DNA of 53,923 nucleotides, from contig NZ_JAUCBS010000010.1 in assembly GCF_034676705.1 (NCBI RefSeq), positions 1-53,923 of the forward strand. Direction: 5' to 3'. The position numbers and the translations under genes are program-made. Shown here piece by piece: positions 33,777 to 41,889 of this stretch. The notes under the pieces are model-generated. The model was not told where the DNA came from. It was given only the letters and a program-made list of their open reading frames with translations, and did not search any database. Each line of letters starts with the position of its first letter. Position 1 is the first letter of the stretch. The stretch comes from Gemmobacter sp. (lineage in GTDB: Bacteria > Pseudomonadota > Alphaproteobacteria > Rhodobacterales > Rhodobacteraceae).

Positions 33777-34129
33777 GCTGCCGCGTCAGGCCCCACATGG
33801 ATGAGGTTTCCGGCGGCGTCCAGACCGACCCCCTGGCCGAGCTTGCGGCGCCTTGCAAAGAAGCGCTGTTCCGTCGGGGCAGGGGCGGACATTCTTTCGG
33901 TGAACGCGTCCAGCCAGGCAATCGCCTCCTCTTCCCGGAGGTCGGCAGTATCGAGGCGGCCCTCCAGTGCGGCCGTCACCCGTGCATGGTCATAGGCCCC
34001 CGACTGTTCGATCGCCCGCCCGAGCCGGAGCCAGTGGGTGATCTGGCCCGCGACGGACCGGCTGTGAAGATCCGCTTCCCGGCGGATGATCGCCATCACG
34101 TCGTCTGCAAGTTTCACCGACTGGGCCAT
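33773..34129 (-). CDS. ParD-like ribbon-helix-helix antitoxin
   Basis: 118 residues from MAQSVKLADDVMAIIRREADLHSRSVAGQITHWLRLGRAIE, a ParD-like domain that binds DNA and presumably the toxin; the C-terminus carries ERMSAPAPTEQRFFARRRKLGQG. A longer frame upstream (to 34171) would run through the operator palindrome and is rejected. It precedes and overlaps the zeta-like toxin. Classical zeta toxins pair with epsilon-type antitoxins, so the RHH partner is a different arrangement. Confidence 0.78.
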   Translation of the reverse strand: MAQSVKLADDVMAIIRREADLHSRSVAGQITHWLRLGRAIEQSGAYDHARVTAALEGRLDTADLREEEAIAWLDAFTERMSAPAPTEQRFFARRRKLGQGVGLDAAGNLIHVGPDAAA

Positions 34130-34151
34130 GCTGTCCTCCTGCGCCTTTGAA

Positions 34152-34168
34152 GGTAGCATTTTGCTACC
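34152..34168. promoter_or_regulatory. Operator-like palindrome of the toxin-antitoxin operon
   Basis: GGTAGCA-TTT-TGCTACC, a perfect 7-bp-arm inverted repeat 22 bases upstream of the antitoxin start. Its place and symmetry fit an autoregulatory site for the ribbon-helix-helix antitoxin. Confidence 0.65.
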
Positions 34169-34312
34169 CATGGATCAAGGGATGGCTGGGGTCCTGCCGG
34201 GCGGTCGCGTGGCCGATCCCGCCATTGCCGGTGGCGGGCTGTACGGATGCCGGTCCTCCCCGGTCGGCCTCTCGCGGCGCTGCCCGGACGCAGGGGCGGG
34301 ATGCCGGTTTGG

Positions 34313-35341
34313 TCAGGGGCGGCCGCGCCGCTCGTGCCAGGACTGGCAGAACTTGACGAAATGGCGCCCGGGGTTCTTGGGTTCGATCTCTTCGGATCCG
34401 CACCAGCGGCGCCATTCCATCTCGAGGTAGCGCACATCCCAGCCCGGCGCGGCGGCGCGGGCCTCCTCGTAGATGTCCGGGTCGAGATGGCCGTCGAAGA
34501 CGTCCTGCAGGGGAACGGGCGAGGTACCGCGGTTGGCAAAGACGATCTGGCGTTCGTCGGCCGAGAAGCGGATCGAATAATCCGGTATGTGCGAATACCG
34601 GATATCTTCGTCGATGATGTTGCCGATCAGCCGCTTGAACTCGAAGGAGGTGGACCCTGATCCGCATTTCTTCTGCAGGAGGTCGAGGCTGACGACCCAT
34701 TCGCGCTGCGCCCCGCAATGCTTGCGCGCCAGCTCGTAGAGCCGCCGCTCCAGCGGGCGGCGCAGGCGGAAGTAGTCGCGGCTGATGGTCAGCACTTCCT
34801 GGGCGCGGATGGCGTTGAACACCCAGTCCGACAGCTTGATCTCGACTTCCTGCATCCGGCCTTCGCGGGTCTCGCGCACGATGCGGGCCTTCTCGATCAG
34901 GCCGAAGGTCTCGAAGATCTCCTGCCCGCCGGTGGTGATGTTGGTCGAGATGCGGGTGCCCGCCAGCCGCTCCATCGCGGCCTTGAGCAGCTCGTATCCG
35001 CGCCCCGTGGTCATGCGGTTGGTGGCCTTCAGCAGTTCGGAGGCCTGGAAGCGGACGGTCTGGTTCACCTCGCGGCCTTCGTTCAGGGCGCGTATCAGAT
35101 GGCTGATGCAGAAGATCAGGATGTCGCGGTCATGGACGGTCGCCAGCCCGTCGCTGGATGGCTTGATCTCGATCGTGAGGCCCCGGTGCTCATAGCGGCG
35201 CATGCGCTTGTCGGGCTTGGTCGAGAGCGAGAAGATCGGATGCTCCATCGACCCGATGTCGGCCTTGGGGGCGGCATCGAAGATGTCGCAGACGAAGAAG
35301 TCGCCTTGCGGGTGGCGGTCCGGCAGCAGGGGACTGTTCAT
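34313..35341 (-). CDS. repA: Plasmid replication initiator RepA (RPA family)
   Basis: 342 residues. N-terminal HPQGDFFVCDIFDAAPKADIGSMEHPIFSLSTKPD is the hallmark of the alphaproteobacterial RepA/RPA replication initiators; winged-helix regions follow around LIRALNEGREVNQTVRFQASELLK and RRPLERRLYELARKHCGAQ, and a C-terminal WRRWCGSEEIEPKNPGRHFVKFC. The start at 35341 is chosen because in-frame ATGs further upstream (35371, 35389) lie inside the iterons. RepA should bind the iterons at 35353-35514 and both start replication and repress itself. Confidence 0.93.
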   Translation of the reverse strand: MNSPLLPDRHPQGDFFVCDIFDAAPKADIGSMEHPIFSLSTKPDKRMRRYEHRGLTIEIKPSSDGLATVHDRDILIFCISHLIRALNEGREVNQTVRFQASELLKATNRMTTGRGYELLKAAMERLAGTRISTNITTGGQEIFETFGLIEKARIVRETREGRMQEVEIKLSDWVFNAIRAQEVLTISRDYFRLRRPLERRLYELARKHCGAQREWVVSLDLLQKKCGSGSTSFEFKRLIGNIIDEDIRYSHIPDYSIRFSADERQIVFANRGTSPVPLQDVFDGHLDPDIYEEARAAAPGWDVRYLEMEWRRWCGSEEIEPKNPGRHFVKFCQSWHERRGRP

Positions 35342-35352
35342 GGCAACCTCGC

Positions 35353-35514
35353 TGAACGACACTTCACCCATGAACGACACTTCACCCATGTGTCAACAGG
35401 GAAACGACACTTCACACAGGGCTGGACGATGGCGGCGAGAAGCCAGGAGAGAATCACCACTTTACCCATAGAGAATCACCACTTTACACATGGCGAATCA
35501 CCACTTTACCCATA
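35353..35514. repeat. Iterons of the replication origin (two related repeat families)
   Basis: Family A: 18-bp units TGAACGACACTTCACCCA at 35353-35370 and 35371-35388 (identical, adjacent) and a variant at 35401-35418. Family B: 22-bp units with the core GAATCACCACTTTACCCAT at 35449-35470, 35471-35492 and 35493-35514, head to tail. Both share the core CACTTYACCCA. Placed directly upstream of repA, they are the RepA binding sites of the origin. Confidence 0.88.
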
Positions 35515-35861
35515 AGCCGTTTGCGCAAGTCACTGTCATGATTGGGAAAAGCGGGGGTTTTTTCGGCCTTAACACATATATTAACCCCTATTTAACCCCC
35601 GGGACCCGGGGGATGTCGCCGAATGGCCGCGATTCGCCGGGAATTGGACGGTGAGGAAGATGCCGTGAAGCATGGCGGGAGGGGAAAGTTTCGCGGTGCC
35701 GCAGGCTGCTTTGTGTTGGCATCGCCGGAGGCATCGCATATCCAGAGGGGGCTGCCGGACATCTTGGGGAAGATGATCCACCCGTGACCGACTGGACAGG
35801 CCGCTGGCCTGCCCGGTCGTTGCATGTGCCCGGCGCACGGAACTTGCGCGACGAGGATTGC
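35515..35861. other. Probable DNA-unwinding region of the origin and wza leader
   Basis: 347 non-coding bases. Right of the iterons is an AT-rich run (about 35570-35595) with two TTAACCCC repeats (35581-35588, 35592-35599), the likely melting site. It is followed at once by the perfect palindrome CCCCCGGG-A-CCCGGGGG form at 35596-35612. The remainder up to the wza start probably holds the plus-strand EPS-export promoter, not identifiable by eye. Confidence 0.55.
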
Positions 35862-36938
35862 ATGCGGACCCTGATCGTTCTTTGTCTTGGCGCCCTCGGG
35901 CTGGCGGCTTGTGATATGACGAAGACGGATTTTCCGGTCAGGACCGAAGCCGTGCGGGCCGAGGTCGAGGAACTGGCCACGAACGTGACGGTGGTCCAGC
36001 TGACGGCGGACAACATCGACGCGTTCAACCGGCCACGCAATCTGGGCGGATCACGTTCCGGGATGGCCTCCGGGAGCTGGGACTACCGGGTGGGGGTGGG
36101 TGACATCCTTGACATCGTGGTCTGGGATCACCCGGAACTGACAATGCCTGCCGGCGACAGGCGGACGCCGCAGGAATCCGGGTTGCGTGTGCAGGCGGAC
36201 GGCACCTTCTTCTACCCCTATGTCGGCCAGACGACGGCCCGGGGACGTACGCCCGAGCAGATCCGGGAAGACCTGACAACACGGCTGGCGAACTTCATCC
36301 CGAACCCGCAGGTCGAGGTGCGGGTCGTGGGCTACAAGTCGCAGGCGGTTTCCGTGACGGGCGAGGTGTCCTCGCCCAGCAGGCAGCCGCTCACCGACAT
36401 TCCGCTGACCCTTCTTGACGCGATCAACGCGGCGGGCGGGCTGACGAAGGATGCCGACCCGCGAAAGGTGACCGTGCGCCGCGGCAGCCGCAGCCATGTC
36501 GTCGACATGCAGGCCTTCCTGGAACAGGGTGTGCCGGGCAACAATCCGGTGCTGCAGAACGGCGATGTGGTCAGCGTGGGCCGCAAGCAGATCGAGGAGG
36601 CCTATCTGCTGGGCCAGATCGTGAAGCCGTCGACCATCGACCTGACGCGGGAAAACATCACGCTGACCCAGGCCGTGACGCGGGTGGGCGGACTGCGCGA
36701 GGATCAGGCTGACGCGCGGGGCATCTTCGTGTTCCGCGACACGCCGATGGGCATCACCGTCTATCAGCTCGACGCCTCGAACCCGACGGCCTTCCTGATC
36801 GGCACGCGTTTCGTGATTCTGCCGCAGGATGTGATCTATGTGACGACATCGCCGCTGCATCGCTGGAACCGCCTGATCTCGAGCCTGCTGCCGACCCTGA
36901 CGGCGACCCGGACGGTTGACAGCATCGGCAGCGACTGA
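35862..36938 (+). CDS. wza: Outer-membrane polysaccharide export lipoprotein (Wza-like)
   Basis: 358 residues from MRTLIVLCLGALGLAAC, a lipoprotein signal with Cys17 after LAA. The Poly_export domain starts at YRVGVGDILDIVVWDHPEL, with GTFFYPYVGQTTARGRTPEQI, followed by SLBB-type repeats (VSVTGEVSSPSRQPLTD, LLDAINAAGGL; AYLLGQIVKPSTIDL, ITLTQAVTRVGGL) and a C-terminal RWNRLISSLLPTL helix for the outer-membrane pore. A longer frame to 35784 has no signal peptide at its N-terminus. Forms the EPS exit channel with Wzc. Confidence 0.92.
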   Translation: MRTLIVLCLGALGLAACDMTKTDFPVRTEAVRAEVEELATNVTVVQLTADNIDAFNRPRNLGGSRSGMASGSWDYRVGVGDILDIVVWDHPELTMPAGDRRTPQESGLRVQADGTFFYPYVGQTTARGRTPEQIREDLTTRLANFIPNPQVEVRVVGYKSQAVSVTGEVSSPSRQPLTDIPLTLLDAINAAGGLTKDADPRKVTVRRGSRSHVVDMQAFLEQGVPGNNPVLQNGDVVSVGRKQIEEAYLLGQIVKPSTIDLTRENITLTQAVTRVGGLREDQADARGIFVFRDTPMGITVYQLDASNPTAFLIGTRFVILPQDVIYVTTSPLHRWNRLISSLLPTLTATRTVDSIGSD

Positions 36939-36943
36939 GTGCG

Positions 36944-37387
36944 ATGATCCGGTCCGTGCTTGTCGTCTGTGTCGGAAACATCTGCCGGTCGCCTCTGGGT
37001 GAACGGATGCTGGCACAGGCCCTGCCGCAGATCCGGGTGGCTTCGGCCGGGCTGGGCGCCGTGGTCGGGGCCGGTGCGGACCCGGATACCGCAGCCGTGG
37101 CAGCCGAGATCGGCGTGGCACTGGATGGGCATGTGGCCCGCCAGCTGACCGAGGAGATCGGCCGGGATCATGACCTGATCCTGGTCATGGAACCCGGCCA
37201 CCGGGCCGAGGTCGGGCGGCGCTTTGCGCAGTTTTCCGGGCGGACCATGCTGTTCGATCACTGGACCGGGGGGCAGGGCATCGCCGATCCGTTCCGCAAG
37301 CCCCTGGACGCCCACCGGGAAGCCCGGGACAGGATCGCGGCGGCAGCCGAAGGCTGGATCCGCAGGTTGCAGGACAGGCAAGGCTGA
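36944..37387 (+). CDS. wzb: Low-molecular-weight protein-tyrosine phosphatase (Wzb-like)
   Basis: 147 residues. The P-loop VCVGNICRSP contains the nucleophilic Cys and Arg of the CX5RS signature; IADPFRKP carries the general-acid Asp. Five bases after the wza stop, so co-transcribed. It should dephosphorylate the Tyr-rich tail of the Wzc kinase encoded 6.3 kb downstream, from which it is separated by the lasso-peptide cluster. Confidence 0.92.
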   Translation: MIRSVLVVCVGNICRSPLGERMLAQALPQIRVASAGLGAVVGAGADPDTAAVAAEIGVALDGHVARQLTEEIGRDHDLILVMEPGHRAEVGRRFAQFSGRTMLFDHWTGGQGIADPFRKPLDAHREARDRIAAAAEGWIRRLQDRQG

Positions 37388-37431
37388 ACGGGGCGATCCA
37401 TGGCAGGGCATGACGCGGCACCGGAAAGCGG

Positions 37432-37923
37432 ATGATGCAAAGGCCGGAACCGCATGCGCAGGACACTGCCCGGGCCGATGCGCTGATCGCCGCCTGGCTG
37501 CGCGGAGAGATGCCGCCTGCCGAGCGCCTGCCGGAGGATCTGCTGGAACGGGTGTTCTATCACGGGGTCTGCGCCCTTCTGGTGGCGCGCCCGCAGGTCA
37601 TGGCCACCCTGCCGCTGACACTGCGCGACGCCATTCGCCAGCAGGCCCTCGGCGAGGCGATGCGGGACCTGCAGCACCGCCGGATCCTTGCACCGCTGCT
37701 CGAGGACCTGGTGCGCGAAGGCATTCGTGTGGCCGTGCTGAAGGGCACGGCGCTGGCCTGTTCGGTCTACCCCTCCCCTGCCCTGCGTCCACGCGGGGAT
37801 ACCGATCTGCTGGCGGATCCGGCACATGTTGGGATGATTCATGCCATCCTGAAGCGGCACGGATTTGTGCGCGCCGAGGAGGGTCCGATTGGACCTAGCG
37901 CAACAGTGGCACGGCAGGGCTGA
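37432..37923 (+). pseudogene. Truncated nucleotidyltransferase (NTP_transf_5-like) at the edge of the lasso cluster
   Basis: 163 residues: helical N-terminus (LIAAWLRGEMPP, LPEDLLERVFYHGVCALLV), then GIRVAVLKGTALACSVYPSPALRPRGDTDLLAD, the GxxxxxxGDTDLL core of this nucleotidyltransferase family, which often accompanies lasso-peptide operons. Full-length members are about twice as long; here the frame stops soon after IHAILKRHGFV. In another frame, 37974-38063 encodes MRARYPEYASWPLWALYP ending NRK, which looks like the C-terminus of such a protein, so an internal deletion is likely. Confidence 0.65.
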
Positions 37924-38068
37924 CAGGCAAGCTAGGTTTGATCCGTATGCTGGTTCTACCTCCTGAAGGTTTTATGCGTGCCAGATATCCAGAATACGCT
38001 TCATGGCCCCTGTGGGCGCTTTACCCACTCCGGGTAATCATCAAGCTGCGCAACCGAAAGTAACGGGG

Positions 38069-39715
38069 ATGGCCACTGACTTCCTGTGGCACCTGGTCAA
38101 GCCCTGGCGGCGGGGGCTGGCGGTGCTGATGCTGATCCTGCTGGCGGAATCGTTGGCGGCGCTGGCCTTGCCCTGGTTTGCGGGGCGACTGGGGGGCTGG
38201 TTCCTGGAAGGCGTGGCCGGTCAGGGCACCGTCTGGCCGCTGGTCGTGGCCATCCTGGGGATGCTGGTGCTGCGCGCGGTGCTGGCTGCCGGGGCTGCCC
38301 TGCTTTATGCCGCCAATGCCGAGGCGATCCTTTCGGCCCTGCGCCTGCGGCTCTTTGATCACCTTCTGGCCCTGCCCCTGCCCTGGCATCAGGGGCAGGA
38401 ACGCGGCAGCCTGCTGGCGCTAGCCACGCTGGAGATCGAGCGGCTGGGCCATTTCGTCACCGGCACGCTGGTCTATCTGGCCCCGCTGCTGCTGACCGCC
38501 GGCGGGGCGACGGTGGCACTGTTCCTGCTCGACCCTGCGCTTGCTCTGCTTGTGCCGGTGCTTGTGCCGGGCTTTTACATCCTAGCACGGCTGGTGGGGC
38601 GGCGTCTGCGCGGGCTTGGCCAGCAGATCCAGGCCGAACATGCCGCGGCAACGACCCGGGTCGAGGAGATGCTCGACCTGCTGCCGGCGCTGAAATCCTT
38701 TGCGGTGGAACCGCTCGAGCGGGCGCAGCACGCGGCCGGCATCGAGCGGCTGCGCGGGCTGTCGCTGCGCGAGGCGCGGCTGCATGTGCTGATCGACCCG
38801 GCGATGAGCCTTGCGGTGTCGGTGGCGGCGGTCGTGCTGCTGGTGGCCGCGGGCAGCAAGCTGCAGGCAGGCGAGATGGGGGCGGCGGAAACCATCAGCT
38901 TCCTGATGTATGTGGCGCTGCTGGTGCGCCCGGTGTCGCAGCTGGCCTCCGTCTATGGCCAGGTCCAGACCGTGCGCGGCACGCTGGCGCGGTTGCAGAC
39001 TGTGCTGGAAACCGCGCCCGAGGCGCCTGCCGCGGGCACCCTTCCCCCCCGTGCCCGGGGGCAGATCACGTTTGAGGCGGTCACCTTCGCCTATCCCCAG
39101 CGCGGGGCGGCGCTGCGCGGGCTGAACCTGTCGGTGGCGGCCGGGGAAACCGTGGCGCTGACCGGGCCGAGCGGGGCCGGAAAGTCCACGGCGATCGCGC
39201 TGCTGATGGGGTTCCAGCGGCCGGACGCCGGGCGCATCCTGCTCGACGGTCAGGACATCGCCACCATGCCGCCCGACCATCTGCGCCGCCGGATCGGCCT
39301 GGTGCCGCAGACCCGGCATCTGCGCAACGCCTCGGTGCGTGACAACATCGCCTTTGGCCGCGATGTGACCGAGGCAGAGCTTCAGGCCGCGGCCCGTATC
39401 GCCCAGGCGCACGACTTCATCCTTGGCCTGCCGCAAGGCTATGACACCCTGATCGGCGACCGGGGCCTGCGCCTGTCGGGCGGCCAGCAGCAGCGCATCG
39501 CGCTGGCCCGCGCGCTGGTGGGCGATCCGGCAGTGCTGATCCTGGACGAGGCAACCTCGATGTACGACCCCGAAGGCGAGGCGGCACTGGTCGCCGAATG
39601 TCGCGGCGCGCTGGCCGGGCGCACGGTGATTATCGTCACCCATCGCCCGGCAAGTCTCGCGCTGGCGGGCCGGGTGCTGCGGCTGGACGGCGGCCGCATC
39701 GTGGGGGACGCATGA
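38069..39715 (+). CDS. ABC transporter, lasso-peptide exporter (D protein)
   Basis: 548 residues from MATDFLWHLVKPWRRG: an MsbA-type half-transporter with six membrane helices in the first ~300 residues and an ATPase domain: Walker A GPSGAGKST (~366-374), LVPQTRHLRNASVRDNIAFG (Q-loop), LSGGQQQRIALARAL signature (~468), VLILDEATS Walker B (~489) and VTHRP (H-loop). Its stop overlaps the cyclase start by ATGA, making it part of the lasso operon. Exports the mature peptide and provides self-immunity in studied systems. Confidence 0.9.
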   Translation: MATDFLWHLVKPWRRGLAVLMLILLAESLAALALPWFAGRLGGWFLEGVAGQGTVWPLVVAILGMLVLRAVLAAGAALLYAANAEAILSALRLRLFDHLLALPLPWHQGQERGSLLALATLEIERLGHFVTGTLVYLAPLLLTAGGATVALFLLDPALALLVPVLVPGFYILARLVGRRLRGLGQQIQAEHAAATTRVEEMLDLLPALKSFAVEPLERAQHAAGIERLRGLSLREARLHVLIDPAMSLAVSVAAVVLLVAAGSKLQAGEMGAAETISFLMYVALLVRPVSQLASVYGQVQTVRGTLARLQTVLETAPEAPAAGTLPPRARGQITFEAVTFAYPQRGAALRGLNLSVAAGETVALTGPSGAGKSTAIALLMGFQRPDAGRILLDGQDIATMPPDHLRRRIGLVPQTRHLRNASVRDNIAFGRDVTEAELQAAARIAQAHDFILGLPQGYDTLIGDRGLRLSGGQQQRIALARALVGDPAVLILDEATSMYDPEGEAALVAECRGALAGRTVIIVTHRPASLALAGRVLRLDGGRIVGDA

Positions 39716-41610
39716 CCGCGCTGGCCCTTGTCCTGCATCTCGATGGCCGCAAGGCCGCCCCGGGCGATCTGGCGCGGATGCTGGCCGAGATGGCGCGCCG
39801 CGGCCCCGAAGGCGAGGCTGTGGCCTGCGACGGGCCAGTGGCGCTTGGCGCACGCCTGCTGGCCACCACGCCCGAGGCGCTGGTGGAACCGATGCCCTAT
39901 CACCATGCGGCCAGCGGCTGCCGGATCACCGGGCAGATCCGGCTCGACAACCGGGCCGAGCTGCTGGCCCGCTTCGGGCTGGCACAGGCAGGGCGGGTGG
40001 TTGGCGACGGGGAACTGGTGGTCCGCGCCTGGCTGGACCGGGGCGAGGATTGCGCCAGCCACCTTCTGGGCGATTTCGCCTTTGCGATCTGGGACCCGCG
40101 GCGGGCCTGCGTCTTTGCCGCCCGCGACCAGCTGGGGATGCGGCAGCTGATCTATGCCCACCGGCCCGGGCAGGCGTTCTTCTGTGCCAGCTCTGCCCGG
40201 GCGGTGGGCCTTGCTGTCGAGGCGCCGCTGAACGAAACCCGGCTGGCCGAGGCGCTCATCGACTTCGAATGGGGCAGCCTGACCTCGACCTTCTTCGAAG
40301 CTGTCTTTCGCCTGCCCCCTGCCCATTGCCTGACGGTCGACGCATCCGGCCTGCGCCTGCGGGAATACTGGCGGATGACCCCGCCCGAACCGCTGCGGCT
40401 GAAATCCGACGCCGAGTATGCCGAGGCCTTCCGCGAGGTGCTGGGCCAGTCCGTTCGCGACCGGCTCCGGGTGGCCGGGCGGGTCGGGTCCATGCTGTCG
40501 GGCGGGATGGATTCGGGCGCTGTCGTGGCACTGGCCTGCAGGATGACCGGCACCCCCCTGCCCGTCTTTTCCAGCGTCGGGCCTGACCCCGCGACCTGTG
40601 TGGAAACCCGCGCCATCCACGCCGCGCTGGCCATGCCGAACGTCGACCCCACGCTGATCTGCCACAGCGACCTTGCCCCCTGGGCAGAGGATCTGATCGC
40701 CGCCTGGAAAGCGCTGGAGGAACCGTGGGATTTCCACATGACCGTCCCCCGTGCAGCCTATCTGGCCGCACAGCGCGCAGGCGTGTCGGTGGTGCTGGAC
40801 GGGGTGGCGGGGGATGTCCTGCTGGGGCATGGCAGCCAGATGGCCCGGCACATCCGGGCAGGGCGGCTGCGGCAGGCATTGGGGGACGCACGGGGGCTGA
40901 CCGCCTTCTACGGCATGTCCCGCAGGCATACGGCCTCACAGCTGATCCTTGCGCTGCGGGGGGCCTTCATGCCCGATGCGCTTCGCGCCCTGCGCCATGC
41001 CTGGCGGCAGCGCAGGCCCGTGTCTTTGCCCGTGGACAGCGCGGTGGACATGGGATTCGCCCGGCGCGCTGGCCTGTTCGACAGCCTGCGCAGCTTCGAA
41101 CTGGGTGACCGCCCCCGCCGCATGGGTTTTGCCGAGGAACGCATCTGGTCCTGGCCGCGATCCGGCCTCAACGTCGGGCGCGAGCGTTATGACCGGGTGG
41201 CAAGCCATTTCGGGGTGGAGCCGCGCGACCCCTACATGGACCGGCGCGTGGTGGACTTCTGCCTGTCGCTGCCCTTCGACCAGTTCCAAGAGGACGGCTG
41301 GCCCAAGATCATCCAGCGCCGCGCCATGGCGGGCCTGCTGCCCGACGCGGTGTGCTGGCGGCGCGGCAAGCAGCATCTGGGCATGGCCTTCACGCAGGCC
41401 CTGATGGACCACTGGCCGGACTGGGCTGCCGCGATTCCCGCGACCCGCGCAGGGCTGGCGGGGCGGGTCGCGGCAGATCTTGTCAGGGACGCAAGCCTGA
41501 GGCGAAATGCCGAAGGCCATCTGCACCCTCGGGTTGATCTGCTGCTGCAGATGGCGCTGTTCACGGCAAAGCTGTCCCCGAACCTGCGGCAAGACCGCCA
41601 CGCACCTTGA
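39712..41610 (+). CDS. Lasso-peptide cyclase (asparagine-synthetase-like C protein)
   Basis: 632 residues. N-terminal class-II glutaminase-like domain in which the catalytic Cys2 of true asparagine synthetases is absent (sequence begins MTALALVLHLDG), with LDNRAELLARFG and GDFAFAIWD typical of the family; then the ATP-pyrophosphatase synthetase domain with SGGMDSGAVVAL (263-274). Adenylates the Asp/Glu side chain in the precursor core and forms the macrolactam with the new N-terminus after leader removal. Loss of Cys2 and the adjacent precursor, B1, B2 and D genes support lasso cyclase over asparagine synthetase. Confidence 0.92.
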   Translation: MTALALVLHLDGRKAAPGDLARMLAEMARRGPEGEAVACDGPVALGARLLATTPEALVEPMPYHHAASGCRITGQIRLDNRAELLARFGLAQAGRVVGDGELVVRAWLDRGEDCASHLLGDFAFAIWDPRRACVFAARDQLGMRQLIYAHRPGQAFFCASSARAVGLAVEAPLNETRLAEALIDFEWGSLTSTFFEAVFRLPPAHCLTVDASGLRLREYWRMTPPEPLRLKSDAEYAEAFREVLGQSVRDRLRVAGRVGSMLSGGMDSGAVVALACRMTGTPLPVFSSVGPDPATCVETRAIHAALAMPNVDPTLICHSDLAPWAEDLIAAWKALEEPWDFHMTVPRAAYLAAQRAGVSVVLDGVAGDVLLGHGSQMARHIRAGRLRQALGDARGLTAFYGMSRRHTASQLILALRGAFMPDALRALRHAWRQRRPVSLPVDSAVDMGFARRAGLFDSLRSFELGDRPRRMGFAEERIWSWPRSGLNVGRERYDRVASHFGVEPRDPYMDRRVVDFCLSLPFDQFQEDGWPKIIQRRAMAGLLPDAVCWRRGKQHLGMAFTQALMDHWPDWAAAIPATRAGLAGRVAADLVRDASLRRNAEGHLHPRVDLLLQMALFTAKLSPNLRQDRHAP

Positions 41611-41645
41611 CTTTCAAGGGCAGGAGACCCCATTAGATATACAGT

Positions 41646-41661
41646 GCTCTCTTTCGAGAGC
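41646..41661 (+). promoter_or_regulatory. Hairpin in the leader of the precursor gene
   Basis: GCTCTC-TTTC-GAGAGC, a perfect 6-bp stem with a tetraloop, 31 bases before the precursor ATG and 36 after the cyclase stop; a short T-run (41671-41674) lies further on. It may attenuate or process the transcript so that precursor mRNA is made or stabilised at a different level from the enzyme genes. Confidence 0.45.
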
Positions 41662-41692
41662 GTTGCGGTCTTTTGATCGTGGGGGATACAGG

Positions 41693-41866
41693 ATGACGGT
41701 TGCACCGACGGTTTCCAAGGCAGGCTACGCGGCGCCAAAGCTGGTGGTCTATGGCGGGATGGCGGCCCTGACGGCAAGCGGGTCCGGCTTGACGACCGAA
41801 TCCAAGGCAAACAACCTTTGCGGTACAACCCGCCAAGTTGCAGGCGCCCCAGGGCAGCGTTGCTGA
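41693..41866 (+). CDS. Lasso-peptide precursor (A peptide)
   Basis: 57 residues. Leader MTVAPTVSKAGYAAPKLVVY has the YxxPxL recognition motif (Y12, P15, L17) followed by GGMAALTA, in which Thr27 is at the conserved penultimate leader position. The core is then predicted to begin SGSGLTTESK: Ser1 with Glu8 gives an 8-residue macrolactam. Starting at Ala28 or Gly30 would give rings of 9 or 7. The tail ANNLCGTTRQVAGAPGQRC holds two Cys (core 15 and 29), so a tail disulfide is possible. A ribosome site GGGGG (41681-41685) precedes the ATG. The stop is 23 bases before the kinase start. Confidence 0.88.
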   Translation: MTVAPTVSKAGYAAPKLVVYGGMAALTASGSGLTTESKANNLCGTTRQVAGAPGQRC

Positions 41867-41889
41867 ATACCTGATAAAAGTGCGTCTGC

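Noticed and set aside
35341..35389. Longer RepA starting inside the iterons
   Set aside because: The extra residues are just translated repeats. The family begins close to MNSPLLPDRHPQ, so the start at 35341 is used.
35353..35514. CRISPR array
   Set aside because: The 18- and 22-bp units are head to tail without spacers and lie next to repA; they are iterons. No other regularly spaced repeats or cas genes were seen.
39712..41610. A true asparagine synthetase
   Set aside because: No Cys2 glutaminase nucleophile, and it is embedded with precursor, B1, B2, kinase and exporter genes; lasso cyclase fits better.
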